Source: Lateolabrax maculatus (lineage: Eukaryota > Chordata > Actinopteri > Acropomatiformes > Lateolabracidae). Taken from it: DNA of 64,000 nt. Under the pieces are notes generated by a model that saw nothing but the letters and a program-made list of their open reading frames with translations, had not been told where the DNA came from and did not search any database. The position numbers and the translations under genes are program-made. Shown here piece by piece: positions 26,001 through 39,600 of the stretch. Within the stretch, counting starts at the first letter, position 1; each line of letters opens with the position of its first letter. The stretch lies in assembly GCA_031216445.1 (NCBI GenBank), contig CM062213.1, forward strand, positions 14,571,501 through 14,635,500, given 5' to 3'.

Positions 26001-27607
26001 CCGTCCCCATTTCCCTCTGACACATTTCCTGTACACTAGAGAAGGTTATCAACACATTTTCTGAGTCATACAAGTGTTTCATAATGCCACAAGTGTTGTC
26101 ACAAAAAATGTCACGCAATTATCCACATACTGAAAAATAGTGTAGACATGTAGTTTTGAATAATCTTCCAAGTATTATAAAAGTTTTTAGTATCTCTTCT
26201 TATTTATGACCATCATGAGGATGATTACTTATTTCTGAGTATCACAATTGTTGTAAAATATAAACTAAAAGTCCATAACAGCTCGGAGCCTCCATTTAGT
26301 TCAATTGCTGTTGCCTCTGGTGAGGCAGTAGCATGTGAGTGTGCAACCGGTATAAACTCTATCTAATGAACCGTCGTGAGCGTGCAACTAACCAAATGGC
26401 AATAACAGATCAACTTCAGAGGCTGTGTGTGTGTGTGTGCATGTGTGTGTGTTTCCAGTTGAGACCTGCCCTAGGCTTAATTAGAACTGTGAGTCAAAGC
26501 CAACTGACATGTGGTCAGAGGAGCAATCAAACACTAGTAGGGCCCCGTGGGCACATGCACAAACGCACGCACAGTTTGTGTGCATCCATGACATAGTCAA
26601 AGACGTATACTTGTGACACCCTTCAAGAAAATAAAAATAATTAAATCAAAACAGTTTCTCTCTTTTTTTTTAATGTTGTTTTAAAAGATCTCAGTCCTCA
26701 AAGGGACAGATTTAAGCAAATAACATTCAGACTAATCTTTATGAAGCAACAAGCCCCGACACACACACAGAGTTCACAGGAGAAAAGAAGGCAAAGTGCC
26801 TAGTAAACCACAGCTGGGGCTATCTTTTGATCCGATGCTAAGAACACCAGACAGTCTTTCATTACAAAGACTTGTTCTTTCTGTGAATCAATCACTGACA
26901 ACTTCTTCTTTACAAAACAAGCCAGACTTTACATTTTCACACTTCGGGGATGGAAACTGTGACAGATCATTTTGGAAAATCAGTCGAACAAACAAACCAA
27001 AACCATTTAATACTTGGGGAAAAAGGCATACAGCCATCATCTTCATACTGGCCATACTGGGAACCATGAGGCTCAATTGGCTACACAGTTCCTGAAAAGT
27101 AAATAATACGTGTTTTTTTACATTTTTCCTGCAGTTTCCATAATGAATCCCACAACCTGGAGTTTCTATTGTTTAGCTTAAGTGAAGTGCGTTATTAAAG
27201 TGACTTTGTTTTCACATTAAAATGATGTACGTATGTGTGTTCATGAGCAAAAGTGTTATTTAAAGGAATGGGGGAACAAACGTGTGGTACATAAACACAA
27301 ATGGAAACATTTGTGTTCATGTATTACTTCTGTCTGTGTGTCTGTGTGGGTAATGAACTGAACCAGAGGCGTGATGCAATCACGGTCTTCCATGTGCTGG
27401 ACAAAACAGCATCAGGGTAAAAAGATAAGAACTGGCATTGGAGCCAGATGTACATTGTGCTTGTGTGTTTCTTTTTCAGGGCCAGAGCTCCAGGGCAGAT
27501 TACCTGTGACCGACCAGGCAGGCTAGAATCAGGCTACACAAGAATCAGACATGCACATGCAGGCACTGACACACACAGTATCAAACACACACACTCTCTC
27601 ACTCTCA

Positions 27608-27681
<74 letters not shown>

Positions 27682-30600
27682 ACCAGCTCTTATCTCTGTC
27701 TGTGATACAGCTGGAGTGTTTTTCTGTATCAAAGATTATCCAAATCAGGAACAGCGGAATAAACATTCCCACTCTCAGATGGGATTCATCTTCAACTAAA
27801 ACTTCAACTAAGTTTAAGTTTGTATGCACATACAGTACAGTATTTGAAAAGGCTTATACAACTTACGTTTGTGTACACAAGAGATTTTGTGTAAGCACTC
27901 ACACAAACAGGAAAGCAGGGTCGAATTATGTTTTTTAATCACTTAACCATTATTAAAAGGAAAGACATTTTAAGATGAAATAGTCGTCTTTAAGAGACTA
28001 AACTAGTTAAGAGTAAGATACCATTATGTTACTTTATATTTAGTCTTCATATTTAGGCTGCTGAGTGGGATTCTGGGCCATCACTTATTACATGCACTGT
28101 ATTCAGCTGACAGTTAAATGCATAAAGTGAATGTTAGTTTGCAGAGTGTATAAAACAATAGAGCATTAACAGGACACAATGTGTGCCTCACATACTGATA
28201 ACATTCACTTCCTGGGATTTCAATGAAATTATTTCTCAACTCCCCAACAGTATACAGAAGGATGCAGGTGGCACACTTGACCTACATGATAAAGTCAGTC
28301 AGGTAAACATTTCTCAAATTCAGCATTGGTATCTTAACGCTTCTTAATACTCTTAAAACATCCTAGCAGTGGTGTGATTTATTTCTTTCGGTAAAACTCC
28401 AGACTGAAATTCCATTTCAATTTGTTTAAAATTCCCTTTAACTAAACTCATACAACATTAAATGCCATTATATGTGTAATGGCGGTGTCAATACCATGTC
28501 ATGCGGCATTGGTGCTGTGTTGGCCAATTAAATGTGTGCAAGTGTACACTGCAGGTAGATTACTTTGTAACGAGAACGCTGTATATACCTGAAGATTGTT
28601 GCAATGGAGGATAAAAAGATTGCCAGCATGATAACTTTCCAGAGTTGTAAAATCATTCCTCATAGTTACAAACTTTTGTCCAGTGTTTTGGCGTCTGATG
28701 ACCCTTCAAAATAATCTATTTCTAAAATCGGGCTTCCTGGATCACATTTCATACCTGTGCCTGAAACAACATGTCCTCATCAACTGAGCCCTTATATTTT
28801 TGTAACACAAGGCTCTTTTGTCTGAACACCAGTAAAGTCGTGAGCACTACGTTGCTAGGCAATTGACTATGAAAATGGATGTCGTCTTGTTCTCTTTTCA
28901 TAAAAAGTAGATTATTTCATTTCATTTCAGTGTGTCACGCTAAGAACAAGAAAATGGTAGACAACGAACATGATCAGAAAACATGAAGGGCTCCGGCATC
29001 AAATGGGAAAAAATGGCAAAAAAGTTATTTTGGAACGCTGATGTTGTTGATTATAAAGATAATGTAGATCTTTTTGTCTTTCCTATCATAACGTCCATGT
29101 TAAAGAATGCATTTTCATATTGAGCTGCATACTTGAGATGATAAGCTTCTGCAGCAAAACGATCCCCATGGTGAGCGAGTGAGTGAGTGAGTGGGGGAGC
29201 TTTCGGAAGTGAAAGACCATTCTAAAAGTGCAATACTGACACAGATACAGAAATAGTAGTTAAAAGCTACCGAAGTGGACTTGGAGTAGGAGCTAAACAG
29301 GGACGACTAGACTACTACTCAGTCTGTCGCAACCCAGTCATCTGTCTAGCTGTCTATCCATGCATACAGCCAGCTGCCAGGCCAGAAGAAGGCATCACTC
29401 TGGACTGACTGGCGCCGGGGAGGAGAGGCCATGTATAGGAACAGGGCTGCTGTAAGTTTTCCCATGTAGTGAGGGAAAAGTTGGCTATGTGGGTCCTATT
29501 TATGACTTAAGAAAATAACTCCCCTATAATTGATGATTGGTAATTCTGAATTGGCCCCTTTTGGGCTCAGGACCTGAGACAGCTGTCCTTGGTGCCATGG
29601 GTCCCCTTTGCCCCCCAACGACAGTACACCGCTTCACAGGCTCCAGCCCTGTGTACAAGTGTATTAATAATGTGCAGCCCACCAAAGCAGTATCCCTGTG
29701 AAGTGGAGTAATGTGCTCACCAAAGAGGTTCAGAACTTATCACCTGCTATTCTTCGCACTTCCCTCTTCATCTATTTAATCTCTATACCACATGGAAAAG
29801 TAAAAAATAAAATCTTAAATTCAATAGTGCAGAACTAACCTACAAGTAACCTAGTAAGTCACAAATCTAGGGAGAAGCAGAGTTTAGATAGTATGGGTTA
29901 TGCTTCTTATGGTGACAAAATGAGAGAAAATAGCATGACACATCACTTACTTGATATTTAAATATTACGTTATTTTTATATATGGACTGCATGTAACCTG
30001 GGTATTTGACTGGTATTTTTCTGAAGATAGCACCCTGTAATAAGGGACACACTGAGTGACTATGCTAGTTCTGAGACTCATATTGTTTGCCATATTTGTC
30101 AACCCATAGTCCCAAACTGTTCAAAGGATATTCCTCTTTAACAAGAGAAATTCAGAATAATTTGTAAGCTGGCAGGACACCATGAGAGTTTTGTTAAAAT
30201 CTGGAGACTAACGAGCCAGGAAAATCGTCAGGTATAGAATTATTCACAAATATAGCTCAAAAGGAATCTGTACTACCAAATATACACACAGCCGCAATGG
30301 AGAAGAGCCTTCAAAGATTCAAGAGAAGGTTAGGAAGGTAAGCAAGGTTATAAGTCAAGCCCCAAACTGACACAAAGCCTCTGAATTTAGCCTGTAAAGA
30401 ACTAGGGAGATTTAGACTAACTATGTATAGGGCTGAATGTGTATGTGCATGTGTGTGGGAGCGAGACAGCGACCCAGAGGGAGAGAGAAACTATGCAAGA
30501 AAGGAAGGATAGAAGGTGTGATGTGTCTGTACATAGCTGACATGCGTCCCTGCAAGGAGAGCATGCATTTATAATTAGCTGTGCATTAAATGTCAAGCAG

Positions 30601-33600
30601 GCATTGCAAGCATACATACGGGACATAAATACACACATGCTTTGTGCCGGTGTCATTAATATACATAAATAAAAAAAAACATACAAGAAGAATGTGAGAA
30701 GAAACAAATGATAGAAGGTATCTCACCGGTCCGAAATTTGAATTAATTTATTGCTAACTTACTTATGAGAGCCTTTTCGTCGGCAGATCAGCCGAAAATG
30801 TGAAATATGTCTACAGAGAAGTTTACAGTTAAACATATATGAAGTGTTAAGTTTCCAATAGTTATTGGTTTCATTAATTTCTCTGGAAATAAACAACTGC
30901 TTACAACTCAACACAACTAATAACACTAACTGAAATAACTTTCTTAGAACTGTATGTTTGACTCTGTATAAAGGGAAAGAACCGATGATGATGATGGTGG
31001 CAAAATTATACTTTCGATTTGGGCCGGCAATGATTTTCTTTATGCATTCATTGTTTAATCATCTATAAAATGACATAAAATAGTGAAAAATAACAATTTA
31101 CCGGAGCCCTACATCTTGACATCTTCATCTTCCTTGTTATATCCAAGAATTTCTTGGCATTTAATTTACAATTATATAACACAGAGAAAAGCATGAAATC
31201 TTTATTTTTATTTACATTTTAGTGACAAAGGTGAGGTTGTAAGTTTTGGTGGGGGTCGGGCAGCTAGATCACATTCTGTAATCACATTTCATTGAATAGA
31301 ACTTTATACTCCCTCCAGTGCAAGACTGAAAACAAGAAAAGGGTGGGACATTGATATAAACAGACATAAAACTGTATGTTTTGAAAACATAGCAACACAA
31401 AAAATCCTTTCTGATTTCATGGACCTTAAAAAAAAAGTAAAAAAATGGAAATATACAACCATTCAGTGACAATGGTTAACAAGGGGTCAACTGCGCTCGA
31501 TTTGAAATTTAAAATTAATGACACTTTTTGAAATGTCTCTCTCACTCTCCTTCCCCATTTTCTCTCTCTCCATCTCTCAGTCCCACCGGAGGGTGTGCAG
31601 TGTGCTAATGAAAAAGCAGATTTAATATGTTTTCCCCGGGTCCATCTGGTAATAATTGTAGCATGTAGCAACCGTAGCTGTGTTTGGATAAAGCTCTGAC
31701 ATACATGGGGCCCTCTGACGCTCAAGTGTGTGCGTATGTGTTTATGTGGGGGTGAGAGAGAGCGAGAGAGAGCGAGAGAAAGAAGGAAAATAGCATGTGT
31801 CTGGTGAGGGGAGAGAGTCTGTGTTACTGTGTGCTGCTCTGTGTGTATGTGTGTGTATGTGTGTGTGTGTGTGTGTGTGTGTTTTCCAAGCTGCTGGGTG
31901 ATGAGCCAACATAACTAAATCAACTTTATCGTTAGCACACTGTTTTACGTAGAGAGGCACAGACCAGAGTGGGGCCGAGCGTGGGAGGTTGGGTAGCCTC
32001 TTCTCCTTCGGGCCATTAGTATGACTCAAGGTGATGAATAGTGGCTGATGGCGCACAGACTATTATCAAACAGCCAAGCGCACAGATCTGAAGAAACACA
32101 GGTGTCTATATTTTACTGACAGAATCAAAAATAGAACTGTGTCAAGACCTAGGTTTTTTTTAAATCAAGACACAGGTTATCTAAAAAAAATGTACATCGA
32201 ATAAGTCCAGTATAGTTCAAACTTAGAGAATCGTCTTGTAAAACCAAAAATACTTAGCTAGTAAGATTGCCCTGAAACTTAATTATCAAGTGTTCGATAC
32301 TCCCAACTGTAAATGTGTCTTGTTGTTCTTCTTGAGCAAGACACTGAACTCATGATGAGCTGCCCTGGATATCTGGAGTAAAAAACAAATGTCTCCCAAA
32401 CTGGGGGCCCCAGACCCCAAGGAGTCCTGGATGTGGAAATATTAATAAGGAGGGATTGAGGTAATTTTACAATGATTTCATTTCAAAATACGACAATGAG
32501 AGGATGGTGGTGTACGTACACAGGTCACACCCAAAAGAGTGTTATTGCATAACTAACTCCACAATATAAACCCTCTCTGTTACCCAGTTCTGTACTAAAT
32601 CCTATGGGGCAAAATAATAGCAAGCGCAGATGTGTTGCTCCATATGTGTCTACTACACATGGGGTTCTAGTCATGACACCCATTGTACAATTATGTAGGA
32701 GTAGCCGTCACTCTATTCAAATGGGACAAATAAAAAAAATCATGTCACAAGATCAAACCAAAAAAGGAAAAGTGTGACAAGTGACACATTCTTCTCTAAG
32801 TTCAGCGAAAACGTTTTTATCTTGTGACTTACTGGCAGTGCCGGTTAGAGTAGGTGGAAGGGAGTGGAACATGAACTCTGCAGAAAGACCCTTTGTACTG
32901 AGAGGGTCACACATCCTCTGTATGTCGCATTCGCTTTTAGACAGATTAATGTGTGTGGGAACACACACATACACGTTTGCAAATGGCATCGCTTACTGAA
33001 AATGACGATAGGAATACAACTGTGAACAAGAAATACAAAACTGGACCTAACTATGACTAAGGAACTGCAGAGCCACAAAATAGTATTTTATCTTAAAACA
33101 ATTAAAAGTTATACAATACAAGATTATAATGCAACATTTCCCTCACTACAATTACTGTATTATTCCATAGCAGTCACCTTGGTAGACTTACCCACTAGAG
33201 CATAACATTTCTACTGAAGGAAAGGCACCACATTATTATCATGTGTAGGTTTTCATAATGGTATAGCACTTTTAAATAGTGCTAATATATCGGAGGACTT
33301 AATGTTTCCTCTGAAGTGATATGGAGCAAACTTGTGTACTTTTGTTGATGTGTGCATGTATGTATATATTGTATTGTATGTATTTCATTACTGACTGCTG
33401 TATGCAAGCCAAATTGCCCCTCGGGGACATTAAAACTGGAGAAAATCCAGCTCCATTGTCCTCTGTCCTCTTTTTAAAATAAAGATGAGCCTGACCCCTG
33501 TCTGTGCCTGTATGGATGAATGTATACAGTATTTTAAATAACTTAATCTGCCGTGCCAAAGACAGTGGGTGGGCATGAGAGGAGAGGTACAGCATCCTGT

Positions 33601-36600
33601 ACAGACACTAATTTCCTTTCAGGCTCTTCGGGTGTTTGTGTGTGCTGATTTGTCCGACCAAACTCTCGTTGGTGAGGTAACACTCAGGAAGCCTGATCAG
33701 CCAACACAATACCCTACTCTGACATGCTCACATGTATCTGCACTACGACACAGTTACCTGGTTTAACATTTGTTTAAATTTTTATCAAAACCATTGTGAA
33801 TTGAAACTGAGGCTAAGTTCAGTTCAGGTAACTCCCCTCATAACCCTGTTAGACAAACATTGTTTACAAGGGTTGAATATGCATTGTTGATCTCTCTTGC
33901 TTGTCTCTGGAGTCTCAAGGCGATGAATTGTATTGTCCAACAGGTCAGCTGAATAAAATGACCACACATGTTGTTTGTAACTGCCCCTTAAAACAGCACT
34001 TGTAAGCGTTTTCTGATCTGACGCAGGATGACATCATTAGTGCCTACCAAAACTATTACAAATTACTGAAGAGTCATAATTACTACAGTAGTTAAAGGGA
34101 CTTTGTCACTTGAATGTAAATGTGTTGTTTTTCTTGGAAAGTCTCAGATTGTCTGTTCCGGAAAGTTACAAAAGGATTTGCCATCCACGATGTGGCTTCA
34201 GAGACTTTTAGACAATCAGACAGGGACTTTTTGTTTAAAGAGTACTGAGGCCGAAACAGTTACAAGGACGGAAGTGGACAAGCAAAACTGGCCATACCAA
34301 ACTGTAGGTAAAAGGGGGAAAAATCTAATACAAATCATGACATAAATATCTAAAAATGGTTTGTCATGTTTGATTCTCCTTTCAACAAACATGAATTGTC
34401 TCATGAAGCTGAAGATACAGCAAGCTGCATACGTTCATCAAACTTTCAAATACATGTGACTAATTTGCCAGACCCCAGATTTATAGTACATTTTCCACCC
34501 TGCCATACTCCTACCAGAGTATGAAATCCCAACAGGGCCGATCTCACAAAGAAGCCATTCACATTGATTTGTGCACACTCACACACAAAGACACACACAC
34601 ACAGCTTTCAGTCAGTCTAAACTTTTACCGAACTTGAACTCCCCCAAAACCCTGTGGTGACCGCATAAAAAGTAGTTCTCAGGTTACAAACTTGCCCAAA
34701 ATAGGCCATAAGTACATAGTACTGCTATCTGGTGACGTAGATTATAGTTCAGAATGGTTACATACACTTGAACGCACAAAAACACTGGCCTGTAATGAAT
34801 TCAGTACCATGCTTTAGGGAAAGAAGAGAAGATTGTAAAAATAACTTTTTACATGTATGCAAATAAAGTCTACTGTAATCCATGCCCAAACATTTTGTAA
34901 TATATAACTAATTCTATGTGTTATTAATCAGTTATTAGGCTGACACAAAAATCTGAGACCTACAGTACATCTGACTTCCAAACAAAGGATAGGTAAAATA
35001 TTGTTGTGAGGGTGAAAGGCTGTCTTTACATGATTTAGGTAAACTCAAACCTTCCAGTAGAAGTGATAATTTTATACTCATAGATGAATACAATTCAAAT
35101 ATGTCCACATAAAAAAGGTATAGACCCTTATAACCCTTCATTTTTACATTGAGAATGATCTTTATTTCAGGCTACTACTTCTTAAAATATGGGTCAAGAC
35201 CTGAAATGAGCCACAGGCCTGTTTCTAGTGGGTTCCCGCATGAAATAAGTAATAATATGCTTTCACGAGCGGGAGAAGAACTTCTGTCCCTTCCTGGAAT
35301 TGGAAAAAAAAAAAAAAAGAGTTGAAGGGACGTCCTCCAAGCGCAGTAGTTTTCAGAATAGCTAATCTGTGTACAGGAAACAGGCGCTAAGACTTCTGGC
35401 GCTAGTGGGCTGAGCAATCAAAACAATCTCTCCATCTTCTGATTGAGGAGAAAGGGACCCACGCCAGACTCTTCAACACTCTTCAGGGAGAGGGGGGTGG
35501 ACAGAGAGGGAAGGACCATTCGCAAGAGATAGAAAGAATGATATGGAATGAGGCAAAGATTGATAGCAGGATAGGGGAGTGATAGCGAGACAGTAAGAGT
35601 GAGAGAAAAGAAAGGAGGCTTGAGAGAGAGAGAGACACACACACACACACAGGAAAGACAGAATAAGCAGAAATTATTTTCTTCTTCACTAGCTTCTTTT
35701 CCATTCTTTCTTCTCGTCTTTTCTGCCTCCACTGCTTCTCTTATCTGCACTCCTTTTTCCTTCATTCCCCTCTTGCTCCCTTGCTTTTCTCTTTTCCCCT
35801 CCTCCATCCGTGTGTTATGAGTAGGAGTTGGGGAGAAAGTACGTGGGATTTTCCCACACAGCTCAACAGGACCAGACCCAACCCCACACCCACTCATTTT
35901 CTGTCTTTCCCTCCACTCCCTCTGTCTCATGTCAGAGGGGAGTCTTGAGGAAAACCACCCATATTCCACCACCAAGTACTCTGGATGTTTGTTGGAACTT
36001 TATCCCGCTCGTTGTTCCATAGACATCAACTGTGTGCTTCTATGGCAACAGAATAATTAGAAGAAGGTTACAGGACAAAAATATAAATGTCTTTGAATCA
36101 AAACAGTTCCTGTGCTATGAAACATTTAATTATAGAATTCTTACAAATGAAATTCTTACAAAAGGCCTTTCCAGAAGAGAACAAAACTGTTTTGAAACTG
36201 CATGAAGATTTTTGTATGGATTTTCCAGGGTCATAAAACTTACTCAGCTCCTGAGGAGCCATGGTAAGCTCTATCTAGCCATTCATTTTCTGCCCCTTAT
36301 TCGGGTCCAGGTCATGGTTCCAGCAGGCTATGCCCAGAAGTTTTTCTGCCAAGTCCTCGCATGAGGCATTACCAGGCAAAGTGGGAAATCAAATCCCTCT
36401 AACGTACTCTGGGAGGTTTCAAGAAGGCATCATAATTATATGCCTAAACTACCTAAATAGGTTCTTTTCAATGTGAAGGAGCAGTGATTCTAACCTCCTT
36501 CCGGATGTCTGAGCTTTTCACTCTGTCCCATATTGTGCTCATATTCTTTCAATTACTACCCGGACGTCAGAACCAATAGGCACATGAACTGGCAGGTAAA

Positions 36601-39600
36601 TCGAAAGCTGAATCTGCTCCTGCTGAATCTGAGGCTCTACAACCAGCTGCAACCTCATTTCCCAAGAAGGCACAGCAGTGTGATAATTGGAGAACACCCT
36701 CTGCTCCTTTCTTAAAAAATGGGAACCAACAACCCATAACATTAAAAAATATCCAAAGCTTTCAGCATCTCAGGGCAAATTTAATCTGCTCCTGGTGCCT
36801 TGCCTCTGCAGTGCTTTTTATGTATAAGTTTAGAAGTTGTTCAAACTGTTTCTTCTATAACCAAACAGTATCCTCACCCGAGGCCATCCCTATTATGAAA
36901 AAGATGGCTCTTTCCCCAAAACAACAAATAACTGAATATCATATATATAAAGTTGTGAAAAAAACACAAATATGATTTTCTCTCGTAAAACCGGGTTAAG
37001 AGAAAATTAAACACATACTATAACAGTCAACTTAACAGTGTTGTGCATGCATTGAGTGTGACATTGTGTTTTTATCCATGTACATGTTGACACTGCAGCC
37101 TGTGTCTCTTAGTGCATCAAGTTTTTTGTGTGTGTTTCTACTTGTTTGTGCAGATTTATTCAAAACAGTGCAGTGCCTGTTCAGCGGCTGATGATTACGC
37201 CCGTTCGGAATAGACTGATTGCTTGGCTACCAGCATTGCTGCTCGCAGCGTTGTCGGGTGGCGTGCCCGTTAGGAGCAGGTTGGCCATTGCTTGCCATTC
37301 GGAGCGCTTGCCCGTTCCGCCCCTTCAGAACGGAACGATTGCTCGGCTCCCAGAAATGCTGCTAGCAGCATTTTTGAGAACCACGGTATCGTTGCTTGCA
37401 GAACATAGGCAAAGGCCATACACATATACATATACATACAGACAGACAGAGATTCCTGCCTTTACAGTCAGCTGATCCCTCTCTCTCTCCGTCTGTCTGC
37501 TTGTGTGTGTGTGTTTGTCTGTTTCGACGCAACTGACAAATATGTGGAATAAGTAGGCCTGCGTAATTCAGTCATTTATATTGCTTAGAATAAATAGATT
37601 ATCAGCGTGTTTTCGGGCCAGATTCAGTCAGGGGCGAGATGCTTTGACTTAAGTTCATTAACATTGAACATGTTGAGTGTCCAAATTGCACCAAATGTGA
37701 AACCTCACTTCCTTGGGTCCTCATCAAAAAACCTGCTAATTGTAAAGTAGATCAAACTAACAGTTATCGAGATATGCGAAAGACACACATACATACATGC
37801 GTACAGACAGAGATTCATTGCTTTTTATGTGTGATTACCTCTGCAGCCTGTGACTCCTGGTGCAACAGTGTCAGCCCTGTCAGGTCTTCCAGGAATGAGT
37901 GGGAAGAATTAAAAACCTTGGATAGGAAGTTGAAACCTTCCCTCTCATAGTGGTCCAGGACCTGGACAAAAAAACAACATGAACACAAAACAATTCCAGG
38001 TGATTTAACAGGAAATTTAATGTCTATTGGTAACAATGCATCCATTCCAACTGAAATATTTACACTACAGGCAATTGTATCGCTGCATTGGTTCAAAGAG
38101 CCTTTGTTTCACACTACATCAATATGTAAACAACAACAGTTCACCAGCATAACTATCACATAGGTAATTGACAAAATTGACAAAAAGAGAGAAAAATAGG
38201 TAGCTGTGTTTTTCAAGGTCATTTGTATGTCTTAGTGATATGTTTACCTATAAATTCTATACATTTGCACAAACGGAAGATGCTTAAGAAGATAAAAATC
38301 ATTTCCCTGACAATTTTCCTTTAGTAACCTGAAAGAGTAAATGCCATGGCCTGTGCTGGCAAGAGAAATGATGACCCTTTTAAACCTCTTTCTATTTGCT
38401 CAGGAGTTGAAACTGCAAAGGGAAATATATCACAAGGGTAAAAAAGGTTCCCTTACATAAATGCACGTCTTATCCTTTTACAACACTTTCATGTTAAATA
38501 TTACATCTTTTCCAAGACATTTCTAAAAGTGGTTTTTACTTCACCAACCATTACATACTTAGTGAAAGTCCTTTTCTGATGCTGATGTGAACACTTGGAG
38601 TGCAGGGCTGAGTCTTGCTAATGCATCATGACGAAGAGATGTCCACTTTAATCAAACACATTACGGAGATGGCAAAGGGCGAATTTCTCTCAAACGCAGA
38701 TAATAATAATAATCTGTTAATAATATAAAATAAAAATGCACCCTGCTCTGCTCCATGGGCACAACCTTTGTAACATCACAACTCAGCACTTCGGCAATCA
38801 CGCTGAAATGTTTACTTTGATCTCCTACAAGTACTGACTTCAAATACCCACACACCACACACAGACAAACACACATACAGATCCTCTGCCCTCTTGACTA
38901 CCTTCCTAGGTTTGGACAAACCTTTCATGGACGCCCACAGACCCTCCTATGCAGGTGTAGGGTTACCTCTGCCTCAGACATCAACACACTGCGTGACTCA
39001 ATGCCTGTGCATATGTGTGTGCGTGTGTGTGTGTGTGTGTTCGCAGACTGACCTGGCGTCTAGTCTTGGAGCCAGACACACTGCACACAATACACACTGA
39101 CGTGTCCCTCGTTCATCTTTTCAACCTCTCTTTTCTTTCCCTCCTTCTCTTTTATTTCTCTGATTCTCCACTTCCATCCATGGGATCCGTTACATGAGAC
39201 GCCAACAGCCAAAACCCACTTTGTTGAAACATAAGTGATCATGACACAGAAAGCAACATGATAACTGTGATGATCTTGTGATAACGTTAATAAAGTCCCT
39301 ACACAGACACAGTTACACACACAACACACACTTCCATCATTCACCTATGTCCATACCAGTAGTAGACATACATGACCATGACCAATGACTTCTACAGTCA
39401 AAAATAAAGAAGGAAAATATTAGCCAATTGAAATCAGATGGGGTTGTCAATTATGAAGAAAAGGTTGCACCCTGCATTAAATGCTGTATATATTTAGAGA
39501 TTTCTTTAATAAAAATGACATCTTAAAAAATGTTTACTTTCTTGTATACTTTCTATAGCTTGATAAAGAACAGAAATCATTTGTAAAACTGTTTTCTTAA

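Larger units (their letters stand above)
13827..37838 (-). other. atg7: atg7 last intron (24,012 bp)
   Basis: GTAATC donor at 37838 and tctcattag acceptor at 13827. No nested gene was recognised on either strand; the ORFs here are short and mostly low-complexity. Contents: many CA/TG microsatellites, two copies of a fish MITE family (14.8 and 31.0 kb), other interspersed-repeat pieces (18.4, 20.4, 32.3, 33.4, 36.3, 37.2-37.8 kb) and GC-balanced, non-repetitive blocks at about 17.3-17.6, 18.0-18.4, 19.4-19.6, 25.2-25.8 and 29.3-29.8 kb that may be regulatory. Confidence 0.85.

Noticed and set aside
27448..27829. Several overlapping open frames rich in TH, SL or CV dipeptides
   Set aside because: Direct translations of (CT)n(CA)n. 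The same applies to frames over 627-945, 14,353-14,747, 41,602-41,870 and 42,561-43,120.
35418..35975. 185-codon open frame on the minus strand
   Set aside because: It is the longest open frame in the window, but its residues come from GA/CT and CA simple-sequence tracts; there is no domain-like composition, and nothing suggests it is expressed.
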